Source: Exophiala sp. HKRS030 (Eukaryota > Ascomycota > Eurotiomycetes > Chaetothyriales > Herpotrichiellaceae). From it: 64,000 bases of DNA. The notes beneath the pieces were generated by a model. It did not search any database. It saw nothing but the letters and a program-made list of their open reading frames with translations, and was not told where the DNA came from. The stretch lies in NCBI GenBank assembly GCA_023897205.1, contig JAHWDD010000003.1, positions 5,335,665-5,399,664 on the forward strand, read 5' to 3'. The position numbers and the translations under genes are program-made. Below, piece by piece: positions 31,119 to 40,734 of this stretch. Each line of letters opens with the position of its first letter. Position 1 is the stretch's first letter.

Positions 31119-32207
31119 ATGACAATCATCTCAACACCAAGCCTTGACCCTCCCTTTACAAAGGAAAATGCAATCCCATTCCCACCAAGGTCCGACTCAC
31201 CATACAGCACCAACATACTCAAAAGTAATCAACCGGAATCACCTGCAACACATACGTTGAGTGCAAGACTTCCCGCCACCTACCACAGCCACGAAGATCT
31301 AAGTAGTAACGTTCGCCTCAAACGAGTCAACCCAGCCGTCGCGGGTTCTGTGTACGAATATCTCCAAAACTCACTTGACGTGAGCCGACTCAATGAGATC
31401 GAGAGTCTGTTATGGACCGTAGGTCTTCCCAAGATTGCTCGCCCACTCCACCGCCAACTCAGTAAAGGTCGCACCATTGTCCTCACCGAGCAGGCAGACT
31501 GTCATCTGGTCTGGCACGATACTAAGATCCTGATCAAACCACTTCCCGAGATTCTCCTGGACCATCAAGCATGGGAAATCTACCTCAACGAATCGAACCA
31601 GACACGTCGAGCAGCCTGCGGTTTCTTGCTCTCGTATCTCTGGCTGATCAGCGAACAGAGCGACTTCCAGATCGCCAAAGCCCACAACTTACTTCCGGCC
31701 TTTGTCGATTGGGTTGCCTGGACCGACTTTGCCTCGTCAGTCTACGATCACCTCCACGACACCGATACTGGAATTGTTAAAGTTCCAGTGAGTCCGAGGT
31801 ACTGGTACGGCGAGCTGCGTCTGAGCCGGCTCAACAAGATCTGTCGGTTCTTCGTCGCCCTTCCGCGTGGAGACTTCAAGACGCTCTTGTTCGGCTACAC
31901 GTACACTTACACAACTTACCAGAGCTTCTTCGAACGGAACACAGCATGGCTCGTCAGTCTGGTCGTGTACATCGGTGTCGTTCTCACGGCGATGCAGGTT
32001 GGACTTACAACCACCCAGCTCCGTGATGACTCGAGGTTCAACTTGGCGTGCTATATTTTTACCGTGTTTTCAATCTTGTCCCCGCTGATCGTACTCGGCG
32101 GTGGTGTGTTGACGCTCCTTGTGCTCTTTCTGTTTCATGCAAAGTACGCGATACGGAGGCACAGAGAACATACGGTAGAATGTCGAAGGTTGCAAAAAGA
32201 ATCATAA
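31119..32207 (+). CDS. DUF6601-type fungal membrane protein
   Basis: 362 residues, single exon, ATG 31119. The conserved core has LWTVGLPKIARPLHRQ near residue 100 and LTEQADCHLVWHDTKILIKPLP near 125-145. This matches what I recall of the fungal DUF6601 family, whose members are of unknown function. YWYGELRLSRLNKI near 230 precedes two C-terminal membrane segments: TAWLVSLVVYIGVVLTAMQV (about 280-300) and YIFTVFSILSPLIVLGGGV... (about 315-345), with a short basic tail. No signal peptide; probably an integral membrane protein with a cytosolic N-terminal domain. Confidence 0.7.
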   Translation: MTIISTPSLDPPFTKENAIPFPPRSDSPYSTNILKSNQPESPATHTLSARLPATYHSHEDLSSNVRLKRVNPAVAGSVYEYLQNSLDVSRLNEIESLLWTVGLPKIARPLHRQLSKGRTIVLTEQADCHLVWHDTKILIKPLPEILLDHQAWEIYLNESNQTRRAACGFLLSYLWLISEQSDFQIAKAHNLLPAFVDWVAWTDFASSVYDHLHDTDTGIVKVPVSPRYWYGELRLSRLNKICRFFVALPRGDFKTLLFGYTYTYTTYQSFFERNTAWLVSLVVYIGVVLTAMQVGLTTTQLRDDSRFNLACYIFTVFSILSPLIVLGGGVLTLLVLFLFHAKYAIRRHREHTVECRRLQKES

Positions 32208-32581
32208 ACGAAACAATATAACAACAAATGCTATAATCCAAATCCAAATCCAAATCCGACTCGAATTGTTAACCATGTCAAAAGCTGTACATCCACCGCT
32301 CAACTACGCCGAGACCAACGCCTAGATTGACCTATATATGACCATCAAACGCCCTTGCTGTTCCATCAGTCCATTCCTTCCACTTTTCAAACATGATGCA
32401 TCAAACGTCTTTGCTAATCCATCTCTCCTCTCTCTTTGATCATGTCAACATGACCCATCAACAACCTCGGTGTGACGATTGCCAACATCGACCTGAGATT
32501 GACTGAGATACACAAACACGCCCGCCGTCCTTTCGACCCATCCAACCTGAGCCTCTCTCCACACGAGGTAAGCGTGAGTAC

Positions 32582-33532
32582 TCACCGGCCCATCATGATG
32601 GGTTGGGTCGCCGCTGGCGGGCCCATTGGCATACCGGGGGTGTACATCCACGGAGCGGGCGCCCCTCCGTGACCACCGGCGTGGTGCGCGTGCCTCTGCA
32701 CGGCCTGTTGCACCACCCCCTCGATGAAGCGATGATGGGCGGCGTGGACGTGATTCTGCTGTTGTAGAGTCATTTGTTGGCTGTAGTCTCCCTGCATCGC
32801 TGCCTCGAGCATCTGGAACTGTCTGGCGACGATCTCCTCGGTGGGCGGCAGGTCCAACAACTTTTGGAACTCGGTCTTGACGTTCTGGGCGAACCAACCG
32901 TGGTCGGCGGCCCGGTGGGAGTTGAGGATTTCCTTCGCAAACAACTTCAACAGGGTTTGACAGTTGTGGTAGACGCTGTAGTTGCCGAGTTGTCGTGCGA
33001 CGGTGGCGAACCTATCGTCCACCTCTGCCTTGGAGTGAGAGGTCCAACCGATCAGGCAAATGTAATAACCTTCCGCGTAAGGCCTGCCGTCTTGTTCGAT
33101 GTACTCTTGGCGCATCTCCATCATTTCTTTCTCCTTGTCCCAGGCCGCCGGTGTACAAATGTACTGAGACGTCGACAGGACCGTCTTTGCAATCTTCTCC
33201 AGGGTCGTCATGTCCGACGGCAACCTCAGTTCGTACTTTGTGTGGTGGGTGTAGACCACCCAGTGGCGCAGGTTGCCGTTCTTGACCCAACGAGAAAACC
33301 ACACCGGTGTCCCCTTTGTGGTGTCCTCCTCCTGGTCGCGTCGGAGGTCGTTTTCCTTCTTCATGCTCCTGCGCTTCTTGGCTTCAAAGGCTCGTGGGTT
33401 GTGGATCCATCCCCCGACCCATCTCGTCCCAAAGCCACGAGGCCCGAAGAAACATCTGTGGATGATGATGATGACAAAACAGGCGCCCACCACGGCCAGG
33501 ATTATAGCAACCACGACGCCTTTGGACAACAT
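32582..33532 (-). CDS. Membrane-anchored protein with papain-like (LRAT/PPPDE-type) His/Cys layout
   Basis: Single large exon, ATG 33530-33532, 316 residues to the first stop. An N-terminal membrane anchor (VVVAIILAVVGACFVIIII) is followed by a soluble region. RHWVVYTHHTKYELRLP near residue 90 and YSVYHNCQTLLKLFAKEIL near 190 place a His early and a Cys at the start of a helix. That arrangement is seen in circularly permuted papain-fold proteins (LRAT, PPPDE). This is inference from layout only. A Gln/His-rich stretch and a Pro/Met-rich tail follow. The terminal 'CG|GTGAGT' is a good splice donor overlapping the stop, so the gene may continue into a small last exon (for example from 32502 to a stop at 32445). 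A CT microsatellite lies in its leader. Confidence 0.65.
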   Translation of the reverse strand: MLSKGVVVAIILAVVGACFVIIIIHRCFFGPRGFGTRWVGGWIHNPRAFEAKKRRSMKKENDLRRDQEEDTTKGTPVWFSRWVKNGNLRHWVVYTHHTKYELRLPSDMTTLEKIAKTVLSTSQYICTPAAWDKEKEMMEMRQEYIEQDGRPYAEGYYICLIGWTSHSKAEVDDRFATVARQLGNYSVYHNCQTLLKLFAKEILNSHRAADHGWFAQNVKTEFQKLLDLPPTEEIVARQFQMLEAAMQGDYSQQMTLQQQNHVHAAHHRFIEGVVQQAVQRHAHHAGGHGGAPAPWMYTPGMPMGPPAATQPIMMGR

Positions 33533-33550
33533 GATGTATGGACTTTCTAT

Positions 33551-33557
33551 CTCTGTG

Positions 33558-33590
<33 letters not shown>

Positions 33591-33594
33591 TTTA
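33551..33594. repeat. CT/GA microsatellite
   Basis: Nearly pure (CT)n run on the plus strand, about 40 bp. It sits just upstream of the minus-strand gene start at 33532, so it would be a (GA)n tract in that gene's leader or promoter. Confidence 0.85.
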
Positions 33595-34505
33595 TGAACT
33601 GGTGTGTCGGTGAGTTGCTAAAGTATCACTTGTTTTTGGGTTTTGAAGAGTACTTTTACTTGTTTTCACCCCCCCCTTTTTCCTTTCAGAAAAAAAAAGA
33701 AGGATTAAACAGTGTTTTGGTTTCTCGGTACCAAAAAAAGGCTTGATGTGAATGTCGCAACTTGAAACAGAACGCAATGAAAAAAACTTCCAAACACTAC
33801 GAGTTTGCAAGAAGAGAGGCAGAAAAAAAAAGAAGAGGATGCAGAATTTAGATGGGTATTACCTTGTGGTCATTCGAGAATATATACACCCTGTGGTACT
33901 CCGTACGGTATGTTGATATCCAGACATACAAAAAGGATAGGTCCGCCGCAGGATAAGACGCTCGTTCAGCATTTTTGCAAAGGGGGAACATTGCATGCAG
34001 GGGGGCTGGCGGCTGTGTCTGTATCAATTCGCTTCCCATGGGCGGGGGGGCTTGGTGACCAGGTGTGTAGTGTTAAAACATACCAATACTCTGTTTTAAA
34101 ATACCTTGCAAAGGTGGTCAAGACTTTTTTACCTGAGCCAATCCCCTCACGGTCAGCGTATAATAGTGCGGTAAGGAGGACGACTGGAGGTACGGAGGTA
34201 GGTACGGTGCGGTCCTTTTGTTTTGGAGGGGGGGTGGAGGCTGGTGGCCATGAGGCGTTACATGGGGAGAGAAGGGTGTGTTTTGGGAGAGGGCCCAGAC
34301 CATAATACAATTTGGGGGGGGGGGGGGGGGGGGGGGGGTTGTAAAACCGAAAATTGAAACCAAAAAAAAAATAAAAAAAAAAAAAAAAACCAACCCCCGG
34401 GCGGGAATTTGCCACTGAAATTCAGTGCCAAAAGATTAAACAAAAAAAAAAAAAAAAAAAAAAAATTTAAAAAAAAAACCAAAACAGACAAAGGCCAAAA
34501 CCCCA
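33595..34505. other. Low-complexity contig end
   Basis: No gene. Long A-runs (33688-33700, 33825-33835), then a G-run of about 25 (34313-34338), A-runs at 34362-34389 and 34440-34465, then the gap. Open frames here are low-complexity (poly-Pro, poly-Phe, poly-Lys). The homopolymer pile-up looks like assembly of error-prone read ends rather than real biology. Confidence 0.6.
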
Positions 34506-34605
34506 NNNNNNNNNNNNNNNNNNNNNNNNNNNNNNNNNNNNNNNNNNNNNNNNNNNNNNNNNNNNNNNNNNNNNNNNNNNNNNNNNNNNNNNNNNNNNNN
34601 NNNNN
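34506..34605. other. Assembly gap of 100 N
   Basis: Exactly 100 Ns, the usual placeholder for a gap of unknown size. The true distance and even the adjacency of the two flanks are not established by the sequence. Confidence 0.99.
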
Positions 34606-35040
34606 TAATTAATTTATTAATAGTATTATACTCCTTAATTTATCTATTATAGAGCTTTTTATCCATAAGGAATAATTCCTTCTAGGCTACTATTAGTTAG
34701 TCGAACGATATCGCTTTCTCCTAATATTTCGTGAACGTTAGAATAGTAGGTTTTATCAAGGGAAGCCTTTCCTTACGGGAAGGATCTAGATATCCCTAGA
34801 TATCTTCGCGAACTACGTTTAACTAGACTTATAGAATCCATTAAGGCTAATTATCGGAACTTCTCAGAACCTTTAGAACCTTTAAATTAGGAGATATTTC
34901 CTCGTTGGATATGTTGTTATTGCTGCAATAATTATATAGTCGGTACACTATCCTAATTCGGTAACCGAAATTCGTTTTAGCACGAATGACGTTATGAGTT
35001 AACTAATTAGGATATCGGAATGACAATGCCAAGTGATTTA
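34606..35040. repeat. AT-rich block, RIP-like remnant of a repeat
   Basis: Sharp change right of the gap to TA-rich sequence full of TTA/TAA stops in all frames (TAATTAATTTATTAATAG..., CTAGATATCCCTAGATATC). The composition, rich in TpA and poor in CpA/TpG, is what repeat-induced point mutation leaves on transposons. No transposon protein can be read. The block fades into normal sequence by about 35050. Confidence 0.6.
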
Positions 35041-35459
35041 GCGTAATAACTTAGTGTCGGATATTTTCCGGGCTCATAACTGTCAGCTTTGTGAGCGTCG
35101 ACGAAATGACTGTTAATACGCACAAATGGATTAAATTAATGTCTGTCTGGTCTATAGAATAATGAGGATTCCTCTTCTCTATATAAATGAGTGTGAACAA
35201 GAGAAAATCTCTCCTGATGCGCAAGAAAATCAATAATCGAGTGCACTAGGTAAGTGCTTGTCAATATATCGAATATGCGCACTGGCCAGTCGATAGTTCG
35301 GTCAATAATTGGTTGATTAGTAAGCACAAGCCAACATCTTGACATGATCGCCCATACTTTGCGCTCCCTTATGTGATTGGCTGAGTTTCAGTGTACTCTC
35401 TTTCAGCCACGAATTGAGGCTCGGAACACGTGCCAAATTATGGCCATCGTGGACTGCAT

Positions 35460-37482
35460 TCAAGCATTATCAACCTGGCTTCCCACCTGTAGAGTATCCT
35501 GTTCGAGCACGAGATAATCTTGCTGAAGGCCATCTAGATCTTCCCAGTCGAGGTCGTAGTAAGGACTTGCGGCGATGAACTCGATCGTAGATGGCACTTC
35601 TTCATAATCCTCTGTTTTGCTATGCTCGGCTGCGTCTAGTGCATGTGGAAGTCGTTGTCCCTCTGGAGAAGTAGTTGGCGTTGAGGTTTCAAGGCCGACC
35701 TGCTCATCAATTAGGCGCGCCTGGGCATCTAGCATGCCCACTGCACTCCTCAAAAATTCTGCACTACTAGCGCTGATCCGTAAAACCCAACGAAACTCTG
35801 CCAAGTTTGAGATACAAACTTTTCTCTCCTCGTAATCGCTTGCGGGAATCGTTGCACAAATAATTCCCGCAAAAAGTCCTATGATAGTAAGGCTTATGGT
35901 AGAAGAGAAGTACCAGAAGCTTTGGAAGTGCTCTGCCCTTAGGCGCTTCACAAATGCCAACGCAGAAGTAAATCGTACGGTCGCAGAACGGCGACTGATG
36001 TCCAGTAACCCTTTTGGTGAAACAGGATTGGAGTGAGATCGTAAGATTGCACGATGCAATGTGACTTCCGCCGTGTAATATGCCAAATGGAGATATCCCA
36101 CTGAAGAAAGCTTCCGAGGAACGGTATTCTCGATTGATAAATCAGCCGGTATATCCGAGAACCAGGCTTTGAGTTTCAATTGCAAAGGCTTTGCCAGTTC
36201 AAGGGCCTCGGAGACGTTGAGTAATTTCGATACAGCCTTCAAGGTATTAAATTGGTCCAGTATCTCGGCCATAATTTGAGTCAGGGAAACCATTTGCAAA
36301 AAGGTGTGCTTTCCAATTTCAATCTCAGCGCTACCCTCCTCATCGTCATCGTCCATCGCTGTCTCGGGAAAGTCAGAAGAATCCAGACCTGGAACATCCC
36401 AGTCATCATTCTTGATATGCGATCCTCTACCGTGAATCAATGCGCCCCATTTATCTTGCATGAACAAAGCCCACGCAACACGCTTTCTCACTCCACGCTC
36501 CCAGCGGGGTATTTGCCAGGTGGTACAATCCGCGTTGATACCAAGATTTTGTGCCATTGCAACCACGTGCCCGGTTAGTGACCAGGATCCTACATCCTGA
36601 CGCTGCATAAGTACCAAGGCACCCTGAAGATCGGAGATCTTAGGTCTCCTGTGCGCTTCAAAAAGCATCTTCAATACCATGTCTTCCAGCGTTTGAACGT
36701 CAGGCCTTGTAAGCCCGGCGAGTACGGGGCTATATGACCACCAGTTCAATGCCATGACATACACTGCACCCAGGCCGCAAGGAGTGAGCTCTCGGTAACT
36801 GCGACCATGTTTCTCAAGAAACACTTTTTTGTGAAGAATAGGAAAGCTTGGATGAACGATACGAAAATAAAGGTTCACCAGTTCGGGCCCATGCGGCTTG
36901 ACGAAGTCCTCAATCGCGTCAAGGTTGGCCAGTTCATGGGATGTCTCGTCAACGGTGTCTGGTCTGACCATGAAATAAACTGATTGGCTCGCACGCCGAA
37001 GGATCTTTGGTGGATCGAAATCCAGAGACTCTCCCTTGGCGTTCCAGGCGAGATTCGAGGTAAGCGAAGGCGCAAAATCTGATGTCGCACCTATAACAGT
37101 GCTCGACTGTCTATTTTGGTGACCAAGTGTCTCCTTGAGAAGGCTTCGGCCGGGCAATTTGGTGTAGTCGCTTAGCACAACATGTTCTGGACAATAGTTA
37201 GTACTCAAACTCTGAGAAATCGCCCTTGAAACCTAAAATACCGATCGACTTCAGGTTTGGTGGCCGTGGCCGTGGCCGGAGCCCAGCGGCGGGAATTGCG
37301 TGTTCATTTTCATGTGACGGGTTTCTTCGCTTCCGCGACGCTGCCTCGACATATGTGCAGTTAGTTGATCGAGAGACGCACAGAACGCAATCCAGTGCCT
37401 CGTCAGAAGAAAAGAGACACCTAATCTTGCGTCGTCGGCAGTTGTCGCAAGGTCGCTGGTCTCTTAATCTCGAGCGATCCAT
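35460..37482 (-). CDS. Dal81/TamA-like Zn2Cys6 transcription factor
   Basis: 655 residues, two exons: 37482-37242 and 37186-35460. The intron (55 bp) runs GTATTT...TACTAAC...CCAG, with a textbook branch site. The zinc cluster is at residues 12-42: C-x2-C-x6-C-x9-C-x2-C-x6-C. The middle homology domain starts with LVNLYFRIVHPSFPILHK. It contains ALVLMQRQDVGSWSLTG, TTWQIPRWERGVRKRVAWALFMQDKWGAL and GRGSHI..DDWDVP. These are close to Dal81/TamA co-activators of nitrogen-catabolite genes (allantoin, GABA, urea), in which the zinc cluster is dispensable. It is followed downstream in the window by a hydantoin racemase and an allantoate-family permease, which suits that role. The C-terminal tail is acidic. 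Confidence 0.85.
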
Positions 37483-37826
37483 GATTCGGACATCTTAGCT
37501 GGAGCGGTACATTGACTGCTTCGAAGGACTTCACTGTAATAATTTAGCTGACTGACGACATCGGTTTTCCGTAACCATGGCGTGTCCTCAGAATGAAACA
37601 AAGGGCTGCGGCTTGACCTATGAGCAAAAGTGCTTCCTCTTATTCATGAGGTAAAGTCATATGTCCCGTGTTCGGGCTTGGCGGTGTGCCACCATGATAA
37701 GCATCACGACAGCCAATCACAGCGGACCTTTTCATTTGTGATAATGATAAAAGCCATGGATCTGATTTCCGATTCCCATCTTTGCGTCGTCCTCCATGGT
37801 CTTCCGGCTATGCTCATGCCTTTGCT

Positions 37827-38606
37827 TCATATCAAGGCTAGTCGATAATCTAGGCTATGCAAGTTTTGGTCTCTCAACATGGCCATTAAGGTCAAAAGTC
37901 CCGCACGCAGCTGGTCAATCACTTTAATGGATTTCGCCTTCTCCATGCCAAGTTCCAGAACACTTGCTTCATGGACCCAAGGTTCCATACCGGCAAGAAT
38001 AACGCCGCCCATGATGATAACATTGAGCTGACCGGGATTATTCTGAAGGAGCCTTCGAGTGGCATTCATCACTTTCTCTTTTGCTGACCTCCTTGAATCG
38101 TACTGAAGATCGTTCAACCCAACTTCGGATGCCGCCACTCCACCGAATGACGCGGAGATATTTTCCTCTGCACTGAGTAGCGCTTCGACACTCTGCTGTA
38201 GAAGAGCCTCATATAATACTCCAGTCGTTATGATACCAAATTTAGATTCGTCGGAAACCAGCTGCAGTCCTGCCATTATTGTGGCATCGAATATACCGAC
38301 CACCGGTTTGCTGCTGATATAACTTTGTAACAGGCGAACAAGTGGATGATCGGCGTAGCATGCGCATAGAAAACCATCAAATCCTTTTTCAATCTCCAAG
38401 AGAAGTGGCAAACAATGCATTGAGCTTTCATACATATCAGCTTGGGTCTTTATGATGCAAGGCCCCGTGGGACATGTCCAATATTCAAGCGATATGGTAG
38501 ACGATTTTATTGCTGACAGGATTGGCCGAAATCCATTCGTGATCGATGCATTGGAATTGGGGTTAATCACAAGTACTCTGGCTATGGAGCCTATGTTGTG
38601 TAGCAT
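37827..38606 (-). CDS. Asp/Glu/hydantoin racemase family protein (Dcg1-like)
   Basis: 259 residues, single exon, start ATG 38604-38606. Family signs are RVLVINPNSNASIT at the N-terminus and the first catalytic Cys in DGFLCACYADHPLV near residue 82. SKPVVGIFDA and FGIITTG follow. In Asp/Glu/hydantoin racemases a second catalytic Cys sits in an 'ILGCAGM'-like motif. Here the corresponding segment reads VIIMGGVILAGME with Gly, so two-base racemisation may be impaired or the activity differs. Dcg1-type proteins are linked with allantoin/hydantoin use, and the neighbours (Dal81-like regulator on the same strand, Dal5-like permease divergent) support that context. Cytosolic. Confidence 0.85.
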   Translation of the reverse strand: MLHNIGSIARVLVINPNSNASITNGFRPILSAIKSSTISLEYWTCPTGPCIIKTQADMYESSMHCLPLLLEIEKGFDGFLCACYADHPLVRLLQSYISSKPVVGIFDATIMAGLQLVSDESKFGIITTGVLYEALLQQSVEALLSAEENISASFGGVAASEVGLNDLQYDSRRSAKEKVMNATRRLLQNNPGQLNVIIMGGVILAGMEPWVHEASVLELGMEKAKSIKVIDQLRAGLLTLMAMLRDQNLHSLDYRLALI

Positions 38607-39226
38607 CGCTGTCTTCTGGTGAGTCCTGGTCTGTTTTCGATCAATTGAGTGTTTTTCTGGGGCCGAACTGGCACCTAGCTGTCTCGGCCTTTGGCTGAAA
38701 TGTTACTTGAGGCTATTTATCTGACCAATAGTGGCTTCAAGGAGTACAAAATAATATTCGAAGTTCGTTATTCCGGAATGAAGTGTATGGTCGTCGAAGT
38801 ATATATTAGGTGACTCGGGGTATTAGCAGTTTTCCTGCCCGTCCCGTGGCTGAAGTCCGCCATAAATTCTCCGCGCCAGAATCGAGCCCGCGCGGGCAGC
38901 CCGCGGGCAGCTGCGCGCAGTGCGGTCCTGCGCAGTGTTCAAACCTACCCCGCCCTTTCCCGCGATAAGCAACGTCTCAAGCTCTATTCCTGCGATGATG
39001 GAATGTCTTCGCTGAATGCATGTTTTGATAAAGAGGTTGTTAGACTCAATTGATCGGATCTTATAAATAAGGACTCATTCCCCAGACCTACATGATGCTA
39101 TTTCGAAGTATCAACACCAACAATCTTCTACTCTCGCGACAATCCGCCAAAGCCTGAGCAAGTATTGCATTTGCCACACGCAAAACCCAACAAACTCAAT
39201 ATCTCCTGGCACGAAGCTTCTCTAAA
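38607..39226. promoter_or_regulatory. Divergent promoter of racemase and permease with GC palindromes and GATA sites
   Basis: Bidirectional control region of 620 bp. Between 38886 and 38936 lie four perfect palindromes: GCCCGCGCGGGC (38886-38897), GCCCGCGGGC (38899-38908), CTGCGCGCAG (38911-38920) and CTGCGCAG (38929-38936). GATAA, the core of fungal nitrogen GATA factors, occurs at 38964-38968 and 39027-39031. TTATAAATAA (39061-39070) is a plausible TATA box for the permease. Confidence 0.65.
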
Positions 39227-40720
39227 ATGGGACAATCGAATGTCGTTGCGACCAAGGAAAAGGTCCTTATTCAGTCAGACAAGATCTCGATCCAAAGTGG
39301 AACAGACACCCCCAATTCGGCCGCAGAGATCACAACTCTGGAGGCCATTTATATTGACCCCGAAAAAGAGAAAGCCGTTCTTCGAAAATTCGACAAATAT
39401 GTACTCCCACAAGCTTTCCTTTTCATTCTATTGAATTACCTTGATCGATCCAATCTAGGAAATGCACGTGTCTTCGGATTCGAACAAGACATTGGCTTGA
39501 AAAACAACCAATTTGGCAACCTTGTTACTCTGTTCTTCGTCCCATATATAGTCACCGAGGTACTCTGGGTCACAGCAGTCAAACGGTTCGGTCCAAATTT
39601 CGTGATTACAACTGCTCTCGTCGGATGGTGCACTGCTACAATTGCAACGGGCTTCGTCCAGAATTATAATCAGGCGTTGGCTTGCCGCATGTTCCTTGGC
39701 CTGTTCGAGGCTGGTGTTGCTCCAGCTTTTACTTTCATTTTCTCCACCATCTACTCCAGGGAATCAACGGCAAAACGTGTTGCACTGATCAATTTTTCAA
39801 ATGCGGTCTCTGGAGCTTTTGGGGGAATGTTCGCGTACGCAATCCAGACAATGGGAACGCGCCGAGGATTGGAAGCGTGGAGATGGCTGTTCATCATCGA
39901 GGGCTCAGTCTCGTTGGCCCTCTGTGGTGGATGCCTATGGTCATTTCCCAATAAGCCAGAGACAGCCTGGTTTCTGAATGAGGACGAGAAGGCACTCATG
40001 AGACTGCGGAAAGAACGCGACATCATTTACAAAGGAGACGACAAATTTGACTGGAAGTGGGTGCGCCTTGCGATCACAGATCCGTTCATCTATGTGGCAT
40101 CTATCGCCTTTTTCACCTCAAGTGTTGCCATCTTCGGATACGGAACATTTCTTCCAACACTTATCAGAGGCTTTGGTTATAACGCCTTTGAAGCCAACTA
40201 TCTGACAATTCCAGTTTATGCAGTCGGTGCAGCATCGCTTCTAACCCAGGCTTATTGGTCAGACCGCCTGAGACAACGCGCTCTCTTCCTTCTGGTTTCC
40301 GCCTGCCCGGTTATTGCTGCATATCTCATTTGTGTTGGTACAGCCAACCGCATAGCTTGCTATGTCGCAATGTTTGTGCTCGTCACTGGTGTGTACTCAT
40401 TCTCATGTTTGATGATGACGTGGGTTGCCACCAATGTTGTTCCCGATTACAAGCGCTCTGTCGGTCTCCCAATCTTTGCCAGTATCGGCAACTGCAGTGG
40501 CTTGGTAGCTGGGCAGTTGTATCCAAAAGCCCAGGCCCCACGATACATTACAGGCAATTCTATCTCTGCAGGGCTGGAAGCTATTGCTGCGGTTTTCGTT
40601 GCACTCACTTGGCTTCTTCTTCGACGGCGAAACCAGCAAAAGGACAAGGCTCTTTCTGAAGGCGCCACAACAAATGGATTGGAGGGTGATCGAGCGCTAG
40701 ATTTCAAGTATATTTTGTAG
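39227..40720 (+). CDS. MFS transporter, allantoate permease (Dal5-like, anion:cation symporter) family
   Basis: 497 residues, single exon, ATG 39227. Begins with a cytosolic head containing EKAVLRKFDKYVLP, then LLNYLDRSNLGNARVFGFEQDIGL, the signature start of the fungal ACS/Dal5 family. Twelve hydrophobic segments can be picked out, with a central loop (about 250-285) and family motifs CRMFLGLFEAGVAPAF and AWRWLFIIEG. GYNAFEANYLTIPVYAVG lies in the second half. Substrates of this family are small anionic nitrogen or vitamin compounds (allantoate, ureidosuccinate, nicotinate and others). Allantoin- or hydantoin-derived acids are likely here because of the racemase and Dal81-like neighbours. 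Plasma membrane. Confidence 0.9.
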   Translation: MGQSNVVATKEKVLIQSDKISIQSGTDTPNSAAEITTLEAIYIDPEKEKAVLRKFDKYVLPQAFLFILLNYLDRSNLGNARVFGFEQDIGLKNNQFGNLVTLFFVPYIVTEVLWVTAVKRFGPNFVITTALVGWCTATIATGFVQNYNQALACRMFLGLFEAGVAPAFTFIFSTIYSRESTAKRVALINFSNAVSGAFGGMFAYAIQTMGTRRGLEAWRWLFIIEGSVSLALCGGCLWSFPNKPETAWFLNEDEKALMRLRKERDIIYKGDDKFDWKWVRLAITDPFIYVASIAFFTSSVAIFGYGTFLPTLIRGFGYNAFEANYLTIPVYAVGAASLLTQAYWSDRLRQRALFLLVSACPVIAAYLICVGTANRIACYVAMFVLVTGVYSFSCLMMTWVATNVVPDYKRSVGLPIFASIGNCSGLVAGQLYPKAQAPRYITGNSISAGLEAIAAVFVALTWLLLRRRNQQKDKALSEGATTNGLEGDRALDFKYIL

Positions 40721-40734
40721 GCTTGGGAGTTGTG

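Noticed and set aside
34118..34491. Open frames with poly-Pro and poly-Phe next to the gap
   Set aside because: Translations of homopolymer runs at a contig end.
33595..35050. Possible subtelomere around the gap
   Set aside because: No TTAGGG-type repeats and normal genes resume on both sides.
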